Notes: generated from the letters alone by a model not told the origin. A DNA stretch of 64,000 nucleotides from Chryseobacterium shigense (GCF_900156575.1 NZ_FTNY01000007.1:1-64000), one strand, 5' to 3'. Counted from the stretch's first letter, positions 52,524-61,608 are shown. A program made the numbers and translations.

Positions 52524-53618
52524 ATGAGAAGACCTTTTCTGGGATTGGCAATGATGCCGGAAGCCGATTTTGTTTCCGCAATACTTCCTCTTCTGCAGAA
52601 TAATTCTGTGGATGTTTTGGAATGGTCTTTTGACACCTTCTATGATGTAAATGAGCCGGAATGGCTCTCCGGATTACTGGATTTTTATGCACAAAATAGC
52701 CGTCTTTTGGGACATGGCGTTTATTATTCCCTTTTTGATGCCAGATGGACCGCAAGACAGGAAGTCTGGCTTGAAAAATTGAAAAAAGAATGCAGTCAAA
52801 GAAAATACAATCATATCACGGAACATTTCGGTTTTATGAATACTGAAAATTTTCATCAGGGCGTTCCTTTACCGGTCCCGATGCATTCCAAAACTCTTCA
52901 GATTGGGAAAGATAGACTTAAAAGACTTCAGGATGCTGTGGAGGTCCCGGTTGGAGTAGAAAATCTTGCTTTTTCATTTTCCATGGATGATGTGAAAGAG
53001 CAGGGGGTGTTTCTGGATCAACTCGTAGAAGATATCAATGGTTTTCTTATTTTAGATCTCCATAATATTTACTGTCAGTCATGCAATTTTGAAGTTGGGA
53101 TGCAGGAAATTATACAATTGTATCCACTGGAGAAAGTGAAAGAAATCCACCTTTCCGGAGGAAGCTGGCAGGAAAGTGCTTATGCAAAGAAACCAATCCG
53201 GAGGGACACTCATGATGACCGGATTCCCGATGAAATATTAGATCTGTTACCTGAAGTTTTATCCCAATGTCAAAACCTTGAGTATGTCATTATCGAAAGG
53301 CTTGGGCATACATTAAGTGCTGAATCGGACAAACTTTCCTTTTTTGCTGATTTTAATCGGGTGAAAGAAATGATCAGTAATTCTGAAGATCGATCTGAAG
53401 GGAAGAAAGTCTGGAAAAGAAGGATTGAAGAGGATTCAAAACCTTTAGAAGATCTGGTATTCTATAATGAACAGACAAGATTGACAAAGATGTTATTTGA
53501 TGAAAGTGATGTCGCAAAAGTTAAGGATGAAGGGTTTCAGTATTTCAAACCGGAGAACTGGGATGAAGAAATGATCATAACCGCACAGCAAATCATCAAA
53601 AAATGGAATCCTTACTAG
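52524..53618 (+). CDS. MNIO (DUF692) peptide-modifying enzyme (ChrH-like)
   Basis: A 364-residue protein. The TIM barrel of multinuclear non-heme iron enzymes shows its metal-ligand pattern: HITEHFGF (His, Glu), VENLAFSF (Glu/Asn), DLHNIYC (Asp, His, Asn), EIHLSGGS (His) and DTHDDRIP (Asp, His, Asp). These match the UPF0276/DUF692 ligands. A C-terminal extension of ~85 residues (RIEEDSKPLEDLVFYNEQ onwards) may bind the precursor or be a separate partner domain. It likely rearranges cysteines in the precursor encoded 3 bp upstream. The DUF1772 gene follows 33 bp on. Confidence 0.85.
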   Translation: MRRPFLGLAMMPEADFVSAILPLLQNNSVDVLEWSFDTFYDVNEPEWLSGLLDFYAQNSRLLGHGVYYSLFDARWTARQEVWLEKLKKECSQRKYNHITEHFGFMNTENFHQGVPLPVPMHSKTLQIGKDRLKRLQDAVEVPVGVENLAFSFSMDDVKEQGVFLDQLVEDINGFLILDLHNIYCQSCNFEVGMQEIIQLYPLEKVKEIHLSGGSWQESAYAKKPIRRDTHDDRIPDEILDLLPEVLSQCQNLEYVIIERLGHTLSAESDKLSFFADFNRVKEMISNSEDRSEGKKVWKRRIEEDSKPLEDLVFYNEQTRLTKMLFDESDVAKVKDEGFQYFKPENWDEEMIITAQQIIKKWNPY

Positions 53619-53651
53619 GATTTTTTTGCTTTATATAATCAATCACACTAT

Positions 53652-54146
53652 ATGAAAATGACAACGGTATTTTTACTCATTACTGCCGTACTTACGGCTT
53701 TGATCGCCGGGCTTTTCTATGCCTATTCATGCTCTGTTGTACTTGGATTAGGAAAACTTTCTGACCCTGAATATCTGAAATCTATGCAGAGCATTAACCG
53801 GGAGATCCTTAATCCCGTATTCTTTATGAGCTTTATGGGAACTGCCGTGTTGCTTCCTGTAACTACTTTTCTGCTTCGTGGCGAGCCATCTGTTTTTATA
53901 TTTCTTGTATTGGCTTCTGCTGCTTATCTGATCGGTGTATTTGGAGTTACCATTGTGGGAAATGTTCCTTTAAATGATATGCTGGATAAGTTTGATATCA
54001 GCAGTTCAACAGTAGAAGCTATCAAGCAGATGCGTGAAAGTTTTGAAAACAGATGGAACCTTTTAAATACGATCAGAACGGTATTCTCGGTCATCAGTAT
54101 TGTTTTGGTGGTTTGTGCCTGTATCTGGCGTAAGGAATTGCCGTAA
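53652..54146 (+). CDS. DUF1772 (anthrone oxygenase-like) membrane protein
   Basis: A 164-residue protein with four membrane helices (about 5-25, 55-72, 80-100 and 138-157) and the DUF1772 pattern (FYAYSCSVVLGLGKL, VPLNDMLDKF, RWNLLNTIRTV). It lies 33 bp after the MNIO gene on the same strand and may be part of that unit or simply adjacent. The family has a loose relation to anthrone oxygenases; no cofactor site is known. Role unknown. Confidence 0.7.
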   Translation: MKMTTVFLLITAVLTALIAGLFYAYSCSVVLGLGKLSDPEYLKSMQSINREILNPVFFMSFMGTAVLLPVTTFLLRGEPSVFIFLVLASAAYLIGVFGVTIVGNVPLNDMLDKFDISSSTVEAIKQMRESFENRWNLLNTIRTVFSVISIVLVVCACIWRKELP

Positions 54147-54275
54147 TGATTTCCGGAATTAAGTAGAAATACTTAATGGAGATTCCGTATTTCTACGGAT
54201 GCGCCGTATGTGTTTTTATTTGCAATTTTACGTCAGTAATAACACAAGGAATCTTAAGCATTAAGTCTTATAACA

Positions 54276-54304
54276 AAAAACTAATAACCACATAAGCTCA
54301 AATT
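54276..54304 (+). repeat. Conserved 29-bp motif, copy 2
   Basis: Second copy of the motif at 49605-49633 (same bases and spacing, only the six middle bases differ), located 10 bp before the terminator hairpin at 54315. Together they could be the end of a small RNA starting near 54200. Confidence 0.6.
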
Positions 54305-54314
54305 CCGCAAGAAG

Positions 54315-54352
54315 AAAGGCAGCCCTTAGGAGCTGCCTTTTTCTCTTTTTTT
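54315..54352 (+). terminator. Terminator, possibly of a small RNA
   Basis: AAAGGCAGC (54315-54323) and GCTGCCTTT (54332-54340) form nine pairs and a T-rich run follows. It lies 170 bp behind the DUF1772 gene and 29 bp after the motif at 54276. Confidence 0.85.
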
Positions 54353-54468
54353 ATTATGCCGGATCATTAAAAACAGGGCAATACCTCATCGTAAAACAGT
54401 GTTTTTCCTGGTGCATCACCTCTCCGTTATTTTAATCTTTGTGCCATTAATGATTAAAATTAAAACCA

Positions 54469-55098
54469 ATGAAACATTTAGAAGTTATTTCCAAAGTGAG
54501 ATCCCGATCTCTTAAAAGTCTTTGTATGGCAGTAGTCTTGAGTTCAGCATTCTTAATCACAAGCTGCAGTAAAGAGGAGGATGAGCCCGTTCCTCAGCCT
54601 GTCGTATATGCAGAAGAAAATCCATTAGCTAAATATCATGAAAATGCAGGGTTTACGATGACCACTAATTTTATCAATTCAGGAAATTATGAATTTGGTC
54701 TCGTATTTTCACCGAATGTAAAAGGAAAGATCAATGCAATTACGATCAGGTTGCCTGACCTGAATCCCAATTTAAAAGTAACAATATGGGATTATACCTC
54801 TAAAACAGTGCTGAGGACAGAAATGATGAATGTATCCGCTTCCAACACTCTTTTCACAAAGGCTATTGCAGAATTACCTCTGGAGAAAGACAAAAAGTAC
54901 ATGATTACAATGAATTCGAATGACTGGTATAAAAAGACCAAACCTGATAACAGCAATGCGGTATACCCCATCACCGCAGGAAATATTAAATTTCTGGAAT
55001 ACCGTTGGTTGAGCACTTCATCGCAGGTTTTTCCCACGAATATTTCGCTGGACTACAATGGAGGTGATCTGAGTTTCAATTTTCAGCAGGTAGAGTAG
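54469..55098 (+). CDS. DUF4082-like lipoprotein
   Basis: A 209-residue protein with a lipoprotein signal after a charged N-terminus (lipobox LITSC, Cys about residue 33) and an acidic SKEEDEP linker. The mature domain (FEFGLVFSPNVKGKINAITIR, then LPDLNPNLKVTIWDYTSKTVL) fits a DUF4082-type beta sandwich, seen in surface carbohydrate-related proteins. It faces rpe convergently, with a bidirectional terminator between. Function unknown. Confidence 0.65.
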   Translation: MKHLEVISKVRSRSLKSLCMAVVLSSAFLITSCSKEEDEPVPQPVVYAEENPLAKYHENAGFTMTTNFINSGNYEFGLVFSPNVKGKINAITIRLPDLNPNLKVTIWDYTSKTVLRTEMMNVSASNTLFTKAIAELPLEKDKKYMITMNSNDWYKKTKPDNSNAVYPITAGNIKFLEYRWLSTSSQVFPTNISLDYNGGDLSFNFQQVE

Positions 55099-55113
55099 TT
55101 TTTGTAAAAAATT

Positions 55114-55145
55114 TAAAGGCAGTCCGATAGGCTGCCTTTAGTCTG
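55114..55145. terminator. Bidirectional terminator
   Basis: TAAAGGCAG (55114-55122) and CTGCCTTTA (55132-55140) form nine pairs between convergent genes, with A/T-rich flanks on both sides. Confidence 0.8.
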
Positions 55146-55163
55146 TAAATAATTGTTAACTTT

Positions 55164-55814
55164 TTATATTTTCAGTAATTCAATCGTTCTTTCCGGGCTT
55201 TCTGCAGAGAACACTGCATTTCCGGCAACAAGAACATCTGCACCTGCTTCGAATAGCTTTGAAGCATTTTCAAGATTGACACCACCATCTATTTCGATCA
55301 GTGCCGTTGAATTGTTGCTCAGAATAAGATCTTTAGTCTCTGCAATCTTTTTGTAGGTGTTTTCAATGAATTTCTGCCCTCCAAATCCTGGATTTACACT
55401 CATTAAAAGTACAAGATCTACATCAGCGATGATATCCTCAAGCATCAATACAGGAGTGGAAGGATTCAAAACTACGCCAGCTTTTGCTCCTCTGCTCTGG
55501 ATATGGTGGATCGTTCTGTGAAGGTGCGTACAAGCTTCATAATGTACAGAAATAAGGTCTGCCCCGTGATTGATGAATTCATCCACATAGTGATCCGGTT
55601 CTACGATCATCAAATGAACGTCTACGAATTTTTTAGCATGCTGCTGAACGGTCTTCATCACAGGAAAACCAAATGAAATGTTGGGAACGAATCTCCCATC
55701 CATCACATCAATGTGGAACCAGTCTGCCTGGGAGTTGTTCAGCATTTCAATGTCTCTTTGCAGATTCCCGAAGTCTGCGGATAAAAGGGAAGGAGCAATA
55801 AGCTTCGTTTTCAT
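55164..55814 (-). CDS. rpe: Ribulose-phosphate 3-epimerase
   Basis: A 216-residue TIM barrel with APSLLSADFGNL, WFHIDVMDGRFVPNISFG, DVHLMIVEPDHY, LLMSVNPGFGGQKF and EIDGGVNLENA: the metal-binding His, Asp and His residues of Rpe are all present. It interconverts ribulose 5-phosphate and xylulose 5-phosphate in the pentose phosphate pathway. Ordinary for the family. Confidence 0.95.
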   Translation of the reverse strand: MKTKLIAPSLLSADFGNLQRDIEMLNNSQADWFHIDVMDGRFVPNISFGFPVMKTVQQHAKKFVDVHLMIVEPDHYVDEFINHGADLISVHYEACTHLHRTIHHIQSRGAKAGVVLNPSTPVLMLEDIIADVDLVLLMSVNPGFGGQKFIENTYKKIAETKDLILSNNSTALIEIDGGVNLENASKLFEAGADVLVAGNAVFSAESPERTIELLKI

Positions 55815-55839
55815 TTTTACTTTTATATTAGATATTTAG

Positions 55840-55940
55840 AATCACGAACCAAGAATCAAGAATCAAGACTTTTTAAAGGTAGGAGACATTTGAATAGCTG
55901 CCCATTCACATCTTATATCTTGGTTCTTGTATCTTGTGTC
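55840..55940. repeat. 7-bp periodic repeats with inverted arms
   Basis: The left part (55840-55867) consists of four heptads (AATCACG, AACCAAG, AATCAAG, AATCAAG). The right part (about 55916-55940) reads in the opposite sense with the same word (TCTTGGTTCTTG, then TATCTTG). AACCAAGA (55848-55855) and TCTTGGTT (55918-55925) can pair. It fills the spacer between the peptidase and rpe genes. Confidence 0.65.
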
Positions 55941-55950
55941 TTTTCGTCTC

Positions 55951-57024
55951 TTAATGATACTTCAATTTCATCTCCGGCTTAATCTTCAGAAGGGTTTCGT
56001 AGATCAGTTTGATTACGTTGCCGACATCTTCTTTGGATACCATTTCTACCGTTGTATGCATATAGCGCAAAGGTAAAGAAATTAGGGCACTTGGTACTCC
56101 GCCATTCGAATGGGCAAAAGCATCAGTATCGGTTCCTGTAGCTCTGCTGGCGGCCGCTCTCTGGAAGGGGATTTTCTTTGATTTTGCAGTATCGATGATG
56201 AGCTCCCTGATGGTATGATGAATACTTGGCGCAAAGAAAACAACAGGTCCGTCACCACACTTTTGGTCACCTTCTTTTTTCTTCTCAATCATTGGGGTAG
56301 TGGTATCGTGGGTAACATCTGTTACGATAGCAATATTGGGCTTAATGGTATCTGCGATCATGTCAGCGCCATACAATCCTACTTCTTCCTGTACTGAATT
56401 GGTGATATACAGTCCAAAAGGAATCGATTTTTTGTTTTCCTTTAATAGTCTGGCCACTTCCGCAATCATGAAACCTCCGATTCTGTTGTCCAGTGCTCTG
56501 CAGACAAAATAACGGTCATTCATTTCAAAGAATTCGTCAGGGTAGGTGATCATACATCCTACATAGATTCCCATTTCCTCCACTTCTTTCTTGGAAATGG
56601 CCCCACAGTCGATAAAGATATTTTCAATTTTAGGAGTAGGTTCATTCTGATTGGTTCGGGTATGGATAGCAGGCCATCCGAATACCCCTTTTACAATTCC
56701 GTTTTCACCATGAATGTGTACCACTTTAGAAGGCGCGATGGTCTGATCTGAGCCTCCGTTTCGGATAACATAGATCAATCCGTCATCTGTAATGTAGTTC
56801 ACGTACCAGGAGATCTCATCAGCATGTGCTTCAATCACTACTTTAAATTCAGCCTCGGGATTGATTATCCCATAGCAAGTTCCATAATGATCCACTTCTA
56901 TTGTATCTACATACGGTCTGATGTAGTCCATCCAGATTTCCTGACCTTTATGTTCGTAACCGGTTGGAGAAGAGGTGTTTAAATATTTTTCTAAAAATTT
57001 TACAGATTTCTTTTCAAATTTCAT
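55951..57024 (-). CDS. M42-family metallopeptidase
   Basis: A 357-residue aminopeptidase: EAHADEISWYV, NGGSDQTI, DNRIGGFMIAEV, QEEVGLYGADMIAD with the catalytic Glu pair, and IVTDVTHDT. Its metal ligands (His, Asp, Glu, Asp, His) are in place. M42 enzymes remove N-terminal residues in large tetrahedral assemblies. No signal peptide. The gene ends about 140 bp from the rpe start, so the two may share transcription. Confidence 0.9.
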   Translation of the reverse strand: MKFEKKSVKFLEKYLNTSSPTGYEHKGQEIWMDYIRPYVDTIEVDHYGTCYGIINPEAEFKVVIEAHADEISWYVNYITDDGLIYVIRNGGSDQTIAPSKVVHIHGENGIVKGVFGWPAIHTRTNQNEPTPKIENIFIDCGAISKKEVEEMGIYVGCMITYPDEFFEMNDRYFVCRALDNRIGGFMIAEVARLLKENKKSIPFGLYITNSVQEEVGLYGADMIADTIKPNIAIVTDVTHDTTTPMIEKKKEGDQKCGDGPVVFFAPSIHHTIRELIIDTAKSKKIPFQRAAASRATGTDTDAFAHSNGGVPSALISLPLRYMHTTVEMVSKEDVGNVIKLIYETLLKIKPEMKLKYH

Positions 57025-57075
57025 AAAAAGGAATGATTTTTGCGTTTAATTTTTGTTATTATAAGTGTAAAAATA

Positions 57076-57780
57076 ATGAATTTTAGTAAGATTGTCTGTC
57101 TTTTTATCTTCTTTTTTGGAGTCAGTGTTTTTGGTCAGAAGGATTCTATTGTTGCGAAACCCCTCAATCAATATCCTGCGGAATCATTGAAAGTAGATGA
57201 GTTCGGTAATAAATATTATTATGACGAACGTCAGAAGATGAAGGTTTATGAAATTAACGGCGAGCCGGTGGTGGTGCTGGATGAGCTGGTTTTGGTGAAT
57301 AAACCGAGGTTTAATAACCAACTGGATAAAAATTACTACTATTTCCTGAATAAAAAGCTGAACAGAGTTTATCCGCTGTTTGTCACTGCACTCCAGCAGT
57401 ACAGAGATATTCAAGCCGATATGAATGATATGGACAGTAAAGCCAAAAGGAAATTTGTCAAAGACAGACAGAATATGCTTGCTGATCAGTATGAAAAGCA
57501 ACTGAGAGATCTTACCACGACGGAAGGCCAGGTTTTTGCCAAGCTCATGAACAGAGCAACCGGTAAGAATGTCTACGAGATCATTAAAGAACTGAGAGGC
57601 GGATGGAGTGCTTTCTGGTGGAATGTAAAAGGCAAAATGGCTGATATTGATCTGAAGGACCAGTACAATCCCCACAAGAACAGAACAGATGAGTTTATTG
57701 AGTCTCTGCTTCAGTCCAACTGGAATTCAGGCTATCTTCAGCCTTACCCAGGGGCAACAGATTTTAAAGTCAGAAAATAA
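57076..57780 (+). CDS. DUF4294 secreted protein
   Basis: Read from ATG at 57076 (MNFSKIVCLFIFFFGVSVFGQ), which gives a proper signal peptide; the frame also opens at 57040. The mature part (VFGQKDSIVA, EINGEPVVVLDELVLVNKPRF, FLNKKLNRVYPLFVTALQQYR, WWNVKGKMADIDLKDQYNP) is the DUF4294 family, a Bacteroidetes-specific group of unknown function. It is divergent from the M42 gene and ends at a terminator shared with the NUDIX gene. Confidence 0.85.
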   Translation: MNFSKIVCLFIFFFGVSVFGQKDSIVAKPLNQYPAESLKVDEFGNKYYYDERQKMKVYEINGEPVVVLDELVLVNKPRFNNQLDKNYYYFLNKKLNRVYPLFVTALQQYRDIQADMNDMDSKAKRKFVKDRQNMLADQYEKQLRDLTTTEGQVFAKLMNRATGKNVYEIIKELRGGWSAFWWNVKGKMADIDLKDQYNPHKNRTDEFIESLLQSNWNSGYLQPYPGATDFKVRK

Positions 57781-57785
57781 ATATA

Positions 57786-57820
57786 AAATTCCTGTAATTA
57801 TTTACAGGAATTTTTCTTTT
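57786..57820. terminator. Bidirectional terminator
   Basis: AAATTCCTGTAA (57786-57797) and TTACAGGAATTT (57802-57813) pair perfectly; a T-run follows on the plus strand and an A/T run on the other. It overlaps the stop codon of the NUDIX gene (57802). Confidence 0.9.
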
Positions 57821-58218
57821 AATTTATCGAATACTATTTTATCTACCGGAAGCGGAAATGGATTATCTGGTGTATCGATGTCTATCCATTCTGTTCTCTC
57901 AATACATGGATCGAGAATAAGGAAATCTTCTTCAGTCGTAATGTTGACTATATAATATATGGTAAGCAGCTGTTCATTTTCTCTGAAACGGGAAACCAGG
58001 AAATCTTCCTGGGTATAAAGGTGTTCCACGACTTCTATCTTTACATTCAGTTCTTCATCAAATTCTCTGTGGAGACATTCCAGAAGTCCTTCCCCAAATT
58101 CCAGACCGCCTCCCGGAAACTTCATGAGCGGTTCTCCTGCATATTCTTCAAAAAGAGTCAGTACTTTTTTATCTTTTACTGCGCATGCATATACTCTAAT
58201 GTTGACTTTATCAATCAT
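57802..58218 (-). CDS. NUDIX hydrolase
   Basis: A 138-residue protein with the NUDIX box GGGLEFGEGLLECLHREFDEE, in which the required Gly, Glu, Arg-Glu and Glu-Glu are present. It hydrolyses a nucleoside diphosphate derivative. No substrate-specific motif is recognised. Its stop overlaps the terminator shared with the DUF4294 gene. Confidence 0.85.
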   Translation of the reverse strand: MIDKVNIRVYACAVKDKKVLTLFEEYAGEPLMKFPGGGLEFGEGLLECLHREFDEELNVKIEVVEHLYTQEDFLVSRFRENEQLLTIYYIVNITTEEDFLILDPCIERTEWIDIDTPDNPFPLPVDKIVFDKLKEKFL

Positions 58219-58307
58219 ATGTACTATTTTGTATAGCTAAAATAAGGAAATAAGTGGAAAACACGAAACCCAAAAGACAAACTTGCCCATTTATGCTTTG
58301 TTCGTTC

Positions 58308-59015
58308 TTAGCTATTCTCGCTTACCTTGTTATTGTGATTCTCCATCTTTACGGCATTCATCATCTCTCTTTTCCCGGGAGGACCTTGCTTTTTCTCTAC
58401 TTTAAAATTGAGATCCTGAAGAATTCTTCTTACACTCCCTTTAGAAGAGTAGGTTGTTAATAAACCGTTAACGGACATTTTGTCGGAAACCATTTCAAAT
58501 AACGGTTTTTCCCATAGGTCAGGTTGTACTCTTGCGCCAAAGCAGTCATAATAAACCAGGTTGATTTTGGGTAAGTCGATGTCTTTCAGGGAGAAGAAGT
58601 CACATTCGATCTTTTTCAGATTGAAGCCTGTAATGATTTCAACGGGTTTTCCCCAGTCTGCCTGATGAATTTTTTGATAAATATTTTTGAATTCCGGGTT
58701 ATCAAAATGCTCAAAATAGGCCAGATCATTAATTTCAGATTCATTTATGGGGTATTTCTCCAGCGAAAAATAGTTGATGACATGATTTTTGTCAGTTTTT
58801 AAATATTCATTAATTGTCACCAAAACATTCAAACCTGTTCCAAAACCGAGTTCTAAAATATTAATTTCGTAATCATTTACCTGATTTAATCCATTTTTGA
58901 TAAACACATGTTCTGCTTCCTGGAGTGCTCCATGATGAGAATGGTAGTTTTCATTTAAATCATTGATAAACAATGTTTTACTTCCGTCGTTTGTGGTTTT
59001 AATCTCTCTTTTCAA
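58308..59015 (-). CDS. mnmD: tRNA 5-methylaminomethyl-2-thiouridine methyltransferase MnmD
   Basis: A 235-residue MnmD-type (DUF752) methyltransferase without the C-terminal oxidase of E. coli MnmC: SAM motif ILELGFGTGLNVL, then YFSLEKYPI and VYYDCFGARVQPDLW, ending with GPPGKREM. It methylates the wobble uridine nm5s2U to mnm5s2U. Family call is firm. It is divergent from ilvE. Confidence 0.85.
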   Translation of the reverse strand: MKREIKTTNDGSKTLFINDLNENYHSHHGALQEAEHVFIKNGLNQVNDYEINILELGFGTGLNVLVTINEYLKTDKNHVINYFSLEKYPINESEINDLAYFEHFDNPEFKNIYQKIHQADWGKPVEIITGFNLKKIECDFFSLKDIDLPKINLVYYDCFGARVQPDLWEKPLFEMVSDKMSVNGLLTTYSSKGSVRRILQDLNFKVEKKQGPPGKREMMNAVKMENHNNKVSENS

Positions 59016-59067
59016 GCTATTTTTTTGTCAAATTTACTCCAAAATTTTTATATTTAGAAAATTATGT

Positions 59068-59075
59068 TAAATTTG
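59068..59075 (+). promoter_or_regulatory. -7 element of ilvE
   Basis: TAAATTTG matches TAnnTTTG; ATG follows at 59101. Confidence 0.5.
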
Positions 59076-59100
59076 TAGAACATCGTAAAAATTTTTAAAA

Positions 59101-60174
59101 ATGATAATTCAAAAAACTGAAAACTCCAGATTTTCGGAATTCGATCCGAACAATTTTTCATTTGGAAGTACTTTTATTGACCATATGGTGATATGTGAGT
59201 ATGAAAATGGAAAATGGGGTGATGTAAAATTGGTTCCTTATGGTCCTATACCATTTACACCAGCTATGATGGGGGTAAACTACGGACAAGCTTGTTTTGA
59301 AGGTATGAAAGCTTATAAAGACAAAGACGGGCAGGTTTTCCTTTTCAGGCCAGAAAAGAATTTTGAGCGTATCAACAAATCAGCAACTCGTCTGGCTATG
59401 CCTGAAGTAACTGAGGAAATGTTTTTAGACGGATTAAAAGCATTGGTGGACGTTGACAGAAACTGGATTCCACAAGGAGAGGGAATGTCATTATATATAA
59501 GACCATTGATTTTTGCTACAGAGGAAGCTTTAAAAGCAAGAGTTGCCAATAAATATATGTTTGCTATCGTTGCTACCCCAGCGAAAAGTTATTACTCAGA
59601 ACCGGTTTCTGTGAAAATTTCAGATCATTATTCAAGAGCAGCCAATGGAGGAGTAGGTTCAGCAAAAGCAGCAGGTAACTATGCCGCTTCTTTCTATCCT
59701 ACACAGCTTGCAATAGAAGAAGGATATGAGCAGATTATCTGGACGGATGATGCTACTCACGAATATTTTGAAGAGAGTGGTACTATGAACGTATTCGTAA
59801 GAATTAACGATACAATCTATACGCCACCAACCTCTGAAAAAATCCTTGACGGAGTAACAAGAGACAGCTTCATCCAACTGGCCAAGAAAAGAGGAATTGA
59901 AGTGAAAATAGAGCCTGTAGCAGTGAAAACGGTTGTAGAAGCTCAGAAAAACGGAACATTGAAAGAAGTTTGGGGAGTGGGGACAGCTGTTGTAACTACC
60001 GTATTCCAGGCTTTAGGATATGAGGGTGTAAAACTTGAACTTCCAAGATTATCAGATGAGGAAAGCTATGCGGCAATCCTTAAAAAGGACCTTACAGATC
60101 TTCAGAACAACCTGAGCGAAGACTCTTTCGGATGGAGAGTAGTCGTTGAAAAAGACGTTCTGGAAACAGTTTAA
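59101..60174 (+). CDS. ilvE: Branched-chain amino acid aminotransferase
   Basis: A 357-residue fold-type IV PLP enzyme: MMGVNYGQACFEGMKAYK, SLYIRPLIFAT, GGVGSAKAAGNYAAS with the PLP lysine, EESGTMNVFV and GVTRDSFIQL. The length and motifs fit the BCAT2/ilvE group. It makes or breaks Val, Leu and Ile. A terminator follows at 60203. Confidence 0.93.
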   Translation: MIIQKTENSRFSEFDPNNFSFGSTFIDHMVICEYENGKWGDVKLVPYGPIPFTPAMMGVNYGQACFEGMKAYKDKDGQVFLFRPEKNFERINKSATRLAMPEVTEEMFLDGLKALVDVDRNWIPQGEGMSLYIRPLIFATEEALKARVANKYMFAIVATPAKSYYSEPVSVKISDHYSRAANGGVGSAKAAGNYAASFYPTQLAIEEGYEQIIWTDDATHEYFEESGTMNVFVRINDTIYTPPTSEKILDGVTRDSFIQLAKKRGIEVKIEPVAVKTVVEAQKNGTLKEVWGVGTAVVTTVFQALGYEGVKLELPRLSDEESYAAILKKDLTDLQNNLSEDSFGWRVVVEKDVLETV

Positions 60175-60202
60175 TTTTAACGTGATTTGATTCAATAATA
60201 GG

Positions 60203-60236
60203 ACCGGCGGAAATTTATTCTGCCGGTTTTTTTATT
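60203..60236 (+). terminator. Terminator of ilvE
   Basis: ACCGGC (60203-60208) and GCCGGT (60222-60227), followed by T7. Confidence 0.85.
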
Positions 60237-60279
60237 TTCTCACTAAATATTGGTAATTTTTCAGAAAATTTAGAATACT

Positions 60280-61560
60280 ATGCAATTGATGAAATTCAAA
60301 TTACCTCTTGGTCTGCTTTCGGTTATCGGCGTTTTAGCTTTTTCCTCATGCAGCACTGATGATGATACGGAGCAGGCGGTAAATGACTCAGCCACAATAA
60401 CCGTAGAAAATATAATTGATAGTAAAGCACTGACCCAATTCGGAACTTTCCAGAATGCGGGTTCATCACCTGTTCTTAATCCGGGAGAATCTACTTCTTT
60501 TAGCTTTTATGCGGGAAAAGGTCAGACGATAAGTTTTGCAGCGATGTACGGAAATAGCAATGATCTGTTTTTCGCTCCTGCGAATCCGGGAATAAAATTG
60601 TATCAGGACAATGGTGATCCGGTAACCGGAAATGTTTCTTCACAGATCAGACTTTGGGACAACGGCACCCGCGTCAATGAAACTCCAGGCCCCTCAGTGG
60701 GTCATCCGGGGGCAGCGGAAAATCCTATAAAGAATGTGGCTGAAATTGCATTAAGTGTTCCTGCATCCCAATTGCTGAAAGCTGAGTTAACCAATGACGG
60801 AGGAACCAAGTTCACTTTGAAAATTACTAATACCTCAGGGGGGATAGCCAATGAAACACCTATCAGTGCCGGAGTATGGGCAGTATCCCATATTTCAGGG
60901 ACTACAATTGTAAAAGAAGATCCAATTTTTACACCGGGTAAATTATCAGCCAACGGATTGACAGATCTTGCTGAAACCGGAAAAACAACTGCTCTTGAAC
61001 AGTATCTTACGGGTATTACAGGACCTAATTCTCCATTTTCGCCGGTATTGGTTGTCGTATACAGTGGTAATGATAATCCTATTTTTAAGACTGGAGAAAA
61101 TGACCGCGGACATGGGCTTAAGGAGCTTTCCCAACAGGGAAATGCAGATATTCTGGCCACTTTTCTGAAAACCCAATCCGGCGTCAAAGAAGTTTATGTT
61201 CTTAAAGATCCGGCAACAACCATATTACAGCCAAAAATAAATGGGAACAATGGTGGCAAAGCTTCACAATCCCTATCTGCCCGCAAAGGAGATCGTATCG
61301 CATTGGCAACGATGTACGGACAATCTAATGACTGGTTCGTTGCATCGGTCAATAACGGCGTAGATGGCTCAACAAGAGGGGACATCTCTTCTATCATGGG
61401 GCTTTTTGATAGTGGAACATTACAAAGCTCTTTTCCGGGCGCTCATATTGGATCGCAGCCGGCGCAGGCTGAAAGCCAGCCGGTACAGCAATTGGCCAAT
61501 CCCAATCCGTTTACTACTCTTCCTGCCGTACCGCAGATGATTAAAGTGACTATCCAGTAA
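60280..61560 (+). CDS. Spondin-domain lipoprotein with internal repeat
   Basis: A 426-residue protein; the start could also be the second Met (MKFKLPLG). The signal ends in a lipobox (FSSCS). The mature protein has two similar parts: FAAMYGNSNDLFFAPANPG (about residues 87-105) and LATMYGQSNDWFVASVNNG (about 343-361), each followed by a segment with LW/LF-DNGT/DSGT and PG-H pattern. This is the spondin N-type domain. The outer-membrane location is inferred. It precedes a terminator and the tandem repeats. Confidence 0.75.
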   Translation: MQLMKFKLPLGLLSVIGVLAFSSCSTDDDTEQAVNDSATITVENIIDSKALTQFGTFQNAGSSPVLNPGESTSFSFYAGKGQTISFAAMYGNSNDLFFAPANPGIKLYQDNGDPVTGNVSSQIRLWDNGTRVNETPGPSVGHPGAAENPIKNVAEIALSVPASQLLKAELTNDGGTKFTLKITNTSGGIANETPISAGVWAVSHISGTTIVKEDPIFTPGKLSANGLTDLAETGKTTALEQYLTGITGPNSPFSPVLVVVYSGNDNPIFKTGENDRGHGLKELSQQGNADILATFLKTQSGVKEVYVLKDPATTILQPKINGNNGGKASQSLSARKGDRIALATMYGQSNDWFVASVNNGVDGSTRGDISSIMGLFDSGTLQSSFPGAHIGSQPAQAESQPVQQLANPNPFTTLPAVPQMIKVTIQ

Positions 61561-61580
61561 TAGATCAATCAAAGCATATA

Positions 61581-61608
61581 ATCACCTCTTTGCGGGGTGA
61601 TTTTTTGT
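61581..61608 (+). terminator. Terminator of the spondin-domain gene
   Basis: ATCACC (61581-61586) and GGTGAT (61596-61601), followed by T6. The terminator runs directly into the first tandem repeat. Confidence 0.75.
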
